Assembly (NCBI GenBank): GCA_027490555.1
Contig: JAIXXW010000149.1
Span: 1-11,828, forward strand
Source of the DNA: Comamonadaceae bacterium
Lineage (GTDB): Bacteria > Pseudomonadota > Gammaproteobacteria > Burkholderiales > Burkholderiaceae_C
Direction of reading: 5' to 3'
DNA length: 11,828 nt
The position numbers and the translations under genes are program-made. A model generated the notes under the pieces. It ran no database searches. It was not told the origin of the DNA and saw only the letters and a program-made list of their open reading frames with translations. Of the stretch, positions 6,752 to 11,828 are shown piece by piece (positions within the stretch are counted from its first letter, which is position 1; every line of letters starts with the position of its first letter).

Positions 6752-7906
6752 ATGATCCGAGACCCCGACACCTTTGAAGCCTTGCTCGACTCGGTACGCC
6801 GCTTTGTGCGCGAGCGCCTGGTGCCCGCCGAGAACGAAGTGGCGCAAACCGACGAAATCCCGGAAGCCATCGTGCAGGAGATGCGCGAGATGGGCCTGTT
6901 TGGCCTGACCATCCCCGAGGCCTATGGCGGTCTGGAGCTGACGATGGAGGAAGAGGCGCGGCTCTTGTTCGAGCTGTGCAAGACCTCGCCTGCTTTCCGC
7001 TCGGTGATCGGCACCACGGTGGGCATCGGCTCGCAGGGCATCCTGATGGACGGCACCGAAGAGCAGAAAGCCTATTACCTGCCCAAGCTGGCCACCGGCG
7101 AGCTGTCGGCTTCGTTTGCGCTGACCGAACCCGATGCGGGCTCGGACGCGGCATCGCTGCGCACCACCGCCATCAAGGACGGTGACCATTACGTCGTGAA
7201 CGGCACCAAGCGCTACATCACCAACGCACCGCATTCCAAAATCTTCACGCTCATGGCGCGCACCAACCCGGCCGACAAGGGTGCGGGCGGCGTGTCGGCC
7301 TTCATCGTCGACGCCCAATCGCCCGGCATCAGTCTGGGCAAGAATGACCAGAAGATGGGCCAAAAGGGCGCCCACACCTGCGACGTGATGTTTGACAACG
7401 TGCGCGTGCCCGCGGCCAACCTGATCGGGGGGCAAGAAGGCCAGGGCTTCAAGACCGCGATGAAGGTGCTCGAAAAAGGCCGCATCCACCTGGCGGCCGT
7501 GTGTGTGGGGGTGGCCCAGCGCATCCTGGACGACGCGCTGCGCTACGCCATCGAGCGCAAGCAGTTCGGCCAGCCGATCGCCGAGTTCCAGCTGGTGCAG
7601 GCCATGCTGGCCGACAGCAAGGCCGAGCTGTATGCGGCCGAGTGCATGGTGATCGATGCCGCGCGCAAGCGCGACGAAGGCCGCAACGTGTCGACCGAGG
7701 CCTCGTGCTGCAAGATGTTTGCCTCCGAGATGTGTGGCCGGGTGGCCGACCGGGCGGTGCAGATTCTGGGCGGTGCGGGCTATTTGGCCGAATACGGCAT
7801 CGAGCGCTTTTACCGCGATGTGCGCCTGTTCCGGCTGTACGAGGGCACGACCCAGATCCAGCAAATCATCATTGGCCGCAACATGGTCCGTGAGGCGCGC
7901 GCCTGA
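6752..7906 (+). CDS. acyl-CoA dehydrogenase, full length, canonical catalytic Glu
   Basis: A complete 384-residue FAD-dependent acyl-CoA dehydrogenase, the usual length for short/medium-chain enzymes. It has the N-terminal helical domain with LFGLTIPEAYGGLEL, the flavin/substrate motif ASFALTEPDAGSDAA, the middle beta domain ending in VMFDNVRVPAANLIGG, ERKQFGQPIAEFQ, and the C-terminal QILGGAGYLAEYGIERFYRDVR. Glu-364 in RLYEGTTQIQQ is the standard catalytic base. It thus differs from the first dehydrogenase of the window, whose base is relocated, and the two probably act on different acyl-CoAs. ATG 6752 was chosen because family homology begins there. An in-frame upstream start at 6641 would add 37 arginine/alanine-rich residues overlapping the thiolase gene. 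The start is seven bases after the previous stop, without a strong ribosome binding site, so coupling is likely. Confidence 0.93.
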   Translation: MIRDPDTFEALLDSVRRFVRERLVPAENEVAQTDEIPEAIVQEMREMGLFGLTIPEAYGGLELTMEEEARLLFELCKTSPAFRSVIGTTVGIGSQGILMDGTEEQKAYYLPKLATGELSASFALTEPDAGSDAASLRTTAIKDGDHYVVNGTKRYITNAPHSKIFTLMARTNPADKGAGGVSAFIVDAQSPGISLGKNDQKMGQKGAHTCDVMFDNVRVPAANLIGGQEGQGFKTAMKVLEKGRIHLAAVCVGVAQRILDDALRYAIERKQFGQPIAEFQLVQAMLADSKAELYAAECMVIDAARKRDEGRNVSTEASCCKMFASEMCGRVADRAVQILGGAGYLAEYGIERFYRDVRLFRLYEGTTQIQQIIIGRNMVREARA

Positions 7907-7941
7907 CCCCCATTTATTCCACAACCACCTGGAGACCCCGC

Positions 7942-8919
7942 ATGAACCATTTCAACCGCCGCAAGACACTGACCACCCTGGCCGGCATGGCCCTGCTGGC
8001 TGCGGGCGCAGCCCATGCGCAGGCGCCAGCGCCTTATCCGAGCCAGCCCATCAAGTTCATCGTGCCCTACCCCGCTGGGGGTGCCACCGATGCGCTGGCC
8101 CGGATGGTGGCGCAAAAACTGCAGGAAAGCTGGCAGCAGACGGTGGTGGTGGAGAACAGGCCCGGTGCAGGCGGCACCATCGGCGCCAACCTGGTGGCCA
8201 AGGGGCCGGCCGACGGGCACACCGTTCTGTTCACCATCGTGGCCTTGCTGCAGCAGATTTCGCTGATGAAGCTGCCCTATGACCCGATCAAGGATTTCGC
8301 CCCGATCACCCGCGTGGCCGTCAGCCCCAGCGTGTTCGCGGCCAGCGCCAATTTGCCGGTCAACAACCTGGCCGAGCTGATCAAGCTGGTCAAGGCCAAC
8401 CCGGGCAAGCACAGCTTTGGCACCTATGGCCCTGGCACCTCGGCCCACCTGCAAGGCGAGCTGCTCAACATGCAGACCGGCATGGACCTGATGCATGTGC
8501 CCTTCCAAGGCGCAGCGCCTCTGGTCACTGCCATGCTGGGCGGTCAGCTGTCCACGGCCTTCATGGATGCGGGCTCTTCGCGCCAGCACTTCCCCAAATT
8601 CAAGCTGCTGGGCGTGACCGGCAGCGAGCGCCTGAGCTGGCTGCCCAACGTGCCCACGCTCAAGGAGCAAGGCCTCAACTCTTTTGAGCCCCTGGGTTGG
8701 TTTGGCTTGTTCCTGCCGGTGGCCACGCCCAAGCCGGTGGTGGACAAGTTCGCGCTCGAGGCCCAGCGCATCCTGAAGCTGCCCGATGTGCGCGAAAAAA
8801 TCGAATCGATGGGCCTGATCCCTGGTGGTGAGACCCAGGAGAACTTTGCCAAGGTGATCAAATCCGATGCCGAGATTTATGCGCGCATCATCCGCGACGC
8901 GAAGATCAGCTTGAACTGA
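7942..8919 (+). CDS. Bug/TctC-family periplasmic solute-binding protein 1
   Basis: A 325-residue periplasmic receptor of the Bug (TctC, tripartite tricarboxylate transporter) family, which typically binds carboxylic or aromatic acids. The N-terminus has a charged head (NRRKTL), a hydrophobic stretch (LAGMALLAAGAA) and a likely signal peptidase site after AHA at residue 26. The RRKTL pair leaves Tat export possible. The mature part opens with YPSQPIKFIVPYPAGG and contains VVENRPGAGGTIGAN and FGTYGPGTSAHL, all family hallmarks. GGAG at 7931-7934 lies seven bases before the ATG, and a 35-base gap separates it from the dehydrogenase. No TctA/TctB membrane partner is in the window, as is common for Bug proteins. 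Placement in the operon suggests it captures the pathway substrate, but the ligand is unknown. Confidence 0.93.
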   Translation: MNHFNRRKTLTTLAGMALLAAGAAHAQAPAPYPSQPIKFIVPYPAGGATDALARMVAQKLQESWQQTVVVENRPGAGGTIGANLVAKGPADGHTVLFTIVALLQQISLMKLPYDPIKDFAPITRVAVSPSVFAASANLPVNNLAELIKLVKANPGKHSFGTYGPGTSAHLQGELLNMQTGMDLMHVPFQGAAPLVTAMLGGQLSTAFMDAGSSRQHFPKFKLLGVTGSERLSWLPNVPTLKEQGLNSFEPLGWFGLFLPVATPKPVVDKFALEAQRILKLPDVREKIESMGLIPGGETQENFAKVIKSDAEIYARIIRDAKISLN

Positions 8920-8926
8920 CCGCAGC

Positions 8927-9904
8927 ATGAAAACCCGCGTCACCCAAGCCCTGGGCATCCGCTACCCCATCCTCCAGGGTGGCATGCAGTGGGTGGGCAA
9001 GGCCGAGCTGGTCTCGGCCGTGTCCAACGCGGGCGGGCTGGGCGTGCTCACGGCGCTGACACAGCCCACGCCGCAGGCCTTGGCCCAAGAGATCGAGCGC
9101 ACCCGCACATTCACCGACCAGCCCTTTGGTGTGAACCTCACCATCTTGCCTTCGATCAAGCCGCCGCCCTATGCCGAGTACCTGCAGGCCATCATCGACA
9201 GCGGTGTGAAGATCGTGGAGACGGCGGGCAACAGCCCCAGGGATTTCATCGGGCGCATGAAGGACGCGGGCATCACCATCGTGCACAAGTGCACCTCGGT
9301 GCGCCACGCCCTGAGCGCCGAGCGCAACGGGGTGGACATGGTCAGCATCGATGGTTTTGAATGCGCAGGCCACCCCGGCGAAGACGATGTGCCCGGCCTG
9401 GTGCTGATCCCGCTGGCGGTGCGGGCGCTCAAGGTCCCGGTCATCGCCTCCGGTGGCATCGCCGACGGGCGCGGCATGGCCGCCGCCTTGGCGCTGGGGG
9501 CCGAGGGCGTGAACATGGGCACCCGCTTTCTGGTGACGCAAGAAGCGCCGGTGCACGACAACATCAAACAGGCCCTGGTGGGCGCCACCGAGCGGGACAC
9601 CCAGCTGATGTTCCGCACCCTGCGCAACACCACCCGCGCCTGGCGCAACGCGGTCTCGCAAGAGGTGGTGGCCACCGAAAACCGCGAGGGCGGCTGCACT
9701 TTTGAAGACATCCGCCACCTGGTCACAGGCCAGCGTGGCCACCAGGCCTTGCAGTCGGGCGATGTGAACGGCGGGGTGGTCGCCGCCGGGCAGGTGATCG
9801 GCCTGATCGACGACGTGCCCAGCTGTGCCGACCTGATCGAGCGCATGGTGGCCGAATGCCGCGCCGCCTTGGCACGTGCGCAGAGCTGGGCACATCCTCC
9901 TTGA
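8927..9904 (+). CDS. PA1024-like NADH:quinone reductase / nitronate monooxygenase family flavoprotein
   Basis: A 325-residue FMN-dependent TIM-barrel protein of the 2-nitropropane dioxygenase family. Proteins like this are usually labelled nitronate monooxygenase. From memory, this one follows Pseudomonas aeruginosa PA1024, characterised as an NADH:quinone oxidoreductase, in nearly every motif: PILQGGMQWVGKAE (residues 14-27), FGVNLTILPS, HKCTSVRHALSAERNGVD, SIDGFECAGHPGEDD with His-149, PVIASGGIADGRGMAAALAL and the flavin-phosphate segment NMGTRFL. Nitronate oxidation is therefore less likely than NADH oxidation with quinone or another electron acceptor. The gene begins seven bases after the Bug receptor stop, without a clear Shine-Dalgarno site, so the two are probably co-translated. 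Its role in an acyl-CoA pathway is not obvious: cofactor recycling, or reduction of an unsaturated or quinone-like intermediate, are both possible. Confidence 0.88.
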   Translation: MKTRVTQALGIRYPILQGGMQWVGKAELVSAVSNAGGLGVLTALTQPTPQALAQEIERTRTFTDQPFGVNLTILPSIKPPPYAEYLQAIIDSGVKIVETAGNSPRDFIGRMKDAGITIVHKCTSVRHALSAERNGVDMVSIDGFECAGHPGEDDVPGLVLIPLAVRALKVPVIASGGIADGRGMAAALALGAEGVNMGTRFLVTQEAPVHDNIKQALVGATERDTQLMFRTLRNTTRAWRNAVSQEVVATENREGGCTFEDIRHLVTGQRGHQALQSGDVNGGVVAAGQVIGLIDDVPSCADLIERMVAECRAALARAQSWAHPP

Positions 9905-9964
9905 GCGCCGTCTGTGCCGGCCAAGCCCTGATCCATTTCCCATGACATAACCAGGAGACACAGC

Positions 9965-10948
9965 ATGACAAAAACCCCATCCACCCAACGCCGTCTGATG
10001 GTGGCGATTTTCGGAGCGGTGTGCACCGCCACCGCCTGCCCGCTGTGGGCCCAGCCCACAGGCAGCAACACGGTCAAGCTCATCGTGGGCTATGCCCCGG
10101 GCGGCCCGGTGGACGCATCGGCGCGTGTGTTGGCGCCGGTGCTCAGCCGTGAACTCGGGCAGCCCGTGATTGTGGAAAACCGGCCTGGCGCGGGCGGTGC
10201 GGTGGCGGGTGCCAGCGTGGTCAAAGCCGCGCCCAACGGGCTGGAGATTTTTTATGCCGCCAGCCCTACCATGACCATCAGCCCCCATGTGCTCAAGGCC
10301 ATGGCCTTTGACCCGCTCAAGGACATGACGCCGCTGGCCACCATCCTCAGTTATGCCAATGTGCTGGTCATCAACCAGAACCAGCCCTTCAAGACCTTGC
10401 CCGAGCTGGTGGCCTTTGGCAAAGCCAACCCGGGCAAGCTGGCCTACGGTTCGGCCGGCATGGGCGCATCGAACCACCTCAGCGGTGAGTTGTTTGCGCG
10501 CCGGGCGGGCATCACCATGACCCATGTGCCCTACAAGGGCAACGCCCCGGCCATGACCGATGTGATGGGCGGACAGATCCAGATGATGTTCGACATCGTG
10601 GGCGGGGCCAAGGCCCACATCGACAGCGGCAAGGTGCGGCCCCTGGCGGTGACTTCCAAAGAGCGCAACCCGGCCCTGCCACAGCTGCCCAGCATGACCG
10701 AGCTGGGGGTTCGCGATTACGATGTGGGCGGCTGGTATGGCCTGTATGGCCCGCTGGGCATGAGCGCTGAAGTCAGCCAGAAGATCACAGCCGCCACGGC
10801 CCGCGCCCTGCAAGACCCCGAACTGAGCAAGCGCTGGGTGGACCAGGGCTATGTCATCTGGAATGCCAGACCCGCCGACCTGGCCGAGCGCATGCGACGT
10901 GAACACGCGCTGTGGGCCGAAGTGACCAAGGGCATGACGTTTGAATGA
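9965..10948 (+). CDS. Bug/TctC-family periplasmic solute-binding protein 2
   Basis: A 327-residue paralogue of the receptor at 7942-8919. The signal peptide has RR at residues 9-10, the hydrophobic run LMVAIFGAV, and a probable cleavage site after LWA at residue 29. Mature-domain hallmarks are VKLIVGYAPGGPVDASAR, VIVENRPGAGGAVAGA, YGSAGMGASNHLSGE and THVPYKGNAPAMTDVMGG. Sequence divergence from the first receptor is substantial, so this is not a recent tandem duplicate and it likely binds a different ligand. AGGAG at 9953-9957, seven bases upstream, marks the start. The 60-base gap before it shows no clear promoter or terminator. Its stop overlaps the following ligase start (ATGA, 10945-10948), tying this receptor to acid activation. 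Confidence 0.93.
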   Translation: MTKTPSTQRRLMVAIFGAVCTATACPLWAQPTGSNTVKLIVGYAPGGPVDASARVLAPVLSRELGQPVIVENRPGAGGAVAGASVVKAAPNGLEIFYAASPTMTISPHVLKAMAFDPLKDMTPLATILSYANVLVINQNQPFKTLPELVAFGKANPGKLAYGSAGMGASNHLSGELFARRAGITMTHVPYKGNAPAMTDVMGGQIQMMFDIVGGAKAHIDSGKVRPLAVTSKERNPALPQLPSMTELGVRDYDVGGWYGLYGPLGMSAEVSQKITAATARALQDPELSKRWVDQGYVIWNARPADLAERMRREHALWAEVTKGMTFE

Positions 10949-11828
10949 GCACCCACCCTTCGACCCGGCACACCCGCATCCACCACCTGTTTGACGAGCG
11001 TGCCGCGCAAGCGCCCGAACACCCTTTCCTGTTTTTGCGCGACGGGCTGATCACCCTGGGCCAGCTGGCGCAGCAGGTGGACCAGCTCCAGGCTGAACTG
11101 CAGGACGCCGGTGTGCGTCTGGGCGACCGGGTGCTGGTGGCGGCCGAAAACTGCCCTGAGCACATCGCCTTGGTGATGGCCTGCAGCCGCGTGGGGGCCT
11201 GGGCGTGTGGTGTCAATGCCCGCATGACAGCGTCCGAGCTGGCCGGCTTTGCCGCCAAGGCCGACGCCCGGGTGTTGTACTTCACGGTGGGCGTGTCCGA
11301 AGCGGCGCGTGGCCACGCGCAGCAGCACAACACCTGTGCCAGCGTGTTGCCCGACTTGCGACGCACATTGGCCGAGCCCCGGGCGCAGGCGCAAACAGGG
11401 GACCTGGCCGAGCGGGTGGCCGCCATCATCTTCACCTCGGGCACCACCGGTCAGCCCAAGGGCGTGATGCTCACCCACGCGGGTTTGCTGCAGTTCGCCA
11501 AGGTGTCGGCGCAGTCGCGCCAGCTGGTGCCCGCAGACCGCTCGTACGCCTACCTGCCGATGACGCACATCTTTGGTCTGGGCACCGTGCTCATGGCCTC
11601 CTTGCATGCAGGCTCGGGCCTGCTCATGCGCAGCCAGTTCGAGCCGGCCGATGTGTTCGACGCGCTGGCCCACCACGGCATGACGCAGCTGCAAGGCCCG
11701 CCTGCCATGTTCACCCGACTGCTGGCCTGGCTCGACAGCCAGGGCATCGTGCACCCTGAAGCGCCCGATTTGCGCTATGTGTACACCGGTGCGGCGCCGC
11801 TCGACATGAGCGTCAAAAAAGCCATCGA
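10945..11828 (+). CDS. AMP-forming acyl-CoA synthetase (ligase 2), 3' end outside window
   Basis: The open frame runs from ATG 10945 to the window end without a stop: 294 complete codons, probably three fifths of a roughly 500-residue ANL-superfamily ligase. The phosphate-binding loop FTSGTTGQPKGVM is at residues 163-175. It is followed by YLPMTHIFGLG, LQGPPAMFTRLL and YVYTGAAPLD, the normal order of N-terminal-domain segments. YGxTE, TGD and the C-terminal catalytic Lys lie beyond the window. The region between residues 110 and 160 is shorter than in ligase 1, and overall similarity is confined to motifs, so it is a distinct subfamily. The start overlaps the Bug receptor stop by four bases. 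The only candidate ribosome site (AAGGG 10928-10932) is distant, so translational coupling is expected. Confidence 0.9.
   Translation, partial: MSTHPSTRHTRIHHLFDERAAQAPEHPFLFLRDGLITLGQLAQQVDQLQAELQDAGVRLGDRVLVAAENCPEHIALVMACSRVGAWACGVNARMTASELAGFAAKADARVLYFTVGVSEAARGHAQQHNTCASVLPDLRRTLAEPRAQAQTGDLAERVAAIIFTSGTTGQPKGVMLTHAGLLQFAKVSAQSRQLVPADRSYAYLPMTHIFGLGTVLMASLHAGSGLLMRSQFEPADVFDALAHHGMTQLQGPPAMFTRLLAWLDSQGIVHPEAPDLRYVYTGAAPLDMSVKKAI

Noticed and set aside
4126..6912. A 928-codon open frame on the minus strand
   Set aside because: It lies antisense to three well-supported genes and has a His/Gly/Ala/Arg-rich low-complexity composition with no family motif. It is explained by GC-rich codon bias that removes stops from the opposite strand.
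8906..10906. A 666-codon open frame on the minus strand
   Set aside because: It is antisense to the flavoprotein and second Bug receptor, with the same biased composition and no recognisable domain or ribosome site.

Overview
The window is a gap-poor, GC-rich (by eye about two-thirds G+C) block of bacterial DNA. It carries ten genes, all on the + strand, and reads as one catabolic operon or two abutting ones. Two Bug/TctC-type periplasmic binding proteins, the repeated CAGGAGA-type Shine-Dalgarno sites and the codon style suggest a betaproteobacterium of the Burkholderiales, most likely Comamonadaceae. This is inference from gene families, not a database match.

Layout. First block (1-4065): the 3' part of an acyl-CoA dehydrogenase of the LCAD/isovaleryl type, an AMP-forming acyl-CoA ligase, a short-chain dehydrogenase resembling peroxisomal 2,4-dienoyl-CoA reductase, and an enoyl-CoA isomerase/hydratase-family protein. 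All four are joined by 1-4 nt stop/start overlaps. A 129-nt gap follows (4066-4194); it holds a strong inverted repeat just before the next ribosome binding site. Second block (4195-7906): an MFE-2-like (3R)-hydroxyacyl-CoA dehydrogenase, a fused DUF35/thiolase-fold protein without the thiolase nucleophilic cysteine, and a second acyl-CoA dehydrogenase with a conventional catalytic Glu. Third block (7942-11828): two Bug-type solute receptors on either side of a flavoprotein very like the Pseudomonas PA1024 NADH:quinone reductase, then a second AMP-forming ligase cut by the window end.

How the genes could work together (inference): an exogenous carboxylic acid is captured in the periplasm, activated to its CoA thioester by one or both ligases, and desaturated by the two dehydrogenases. 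Double bonds would be repositioned or reduced by the isomerase and the dienoyl-CoA-reductase-like SDR. The product would then be oxidised at the 3-hydroxyl and cleaved by the DUF35/thiolase-fold protein, by retro-aldol or thiolytic chemistry. The enzyme set resembles side-chain degradation of a branched, cyclic or polyunsaturated acid (compare Ltp2/ChsH2 in steroid degradation) more than plain fatty-acid beta-oxidation. No obvious hydratase (MaoC or crotonase with both Glu residues), no regulator and no TctA/TctB permease lies inside the window. The substrate cannot be read from the sequence.

No tRNA, rRNA, CRISPR array, insertion sequence or convincing terminator was seen.
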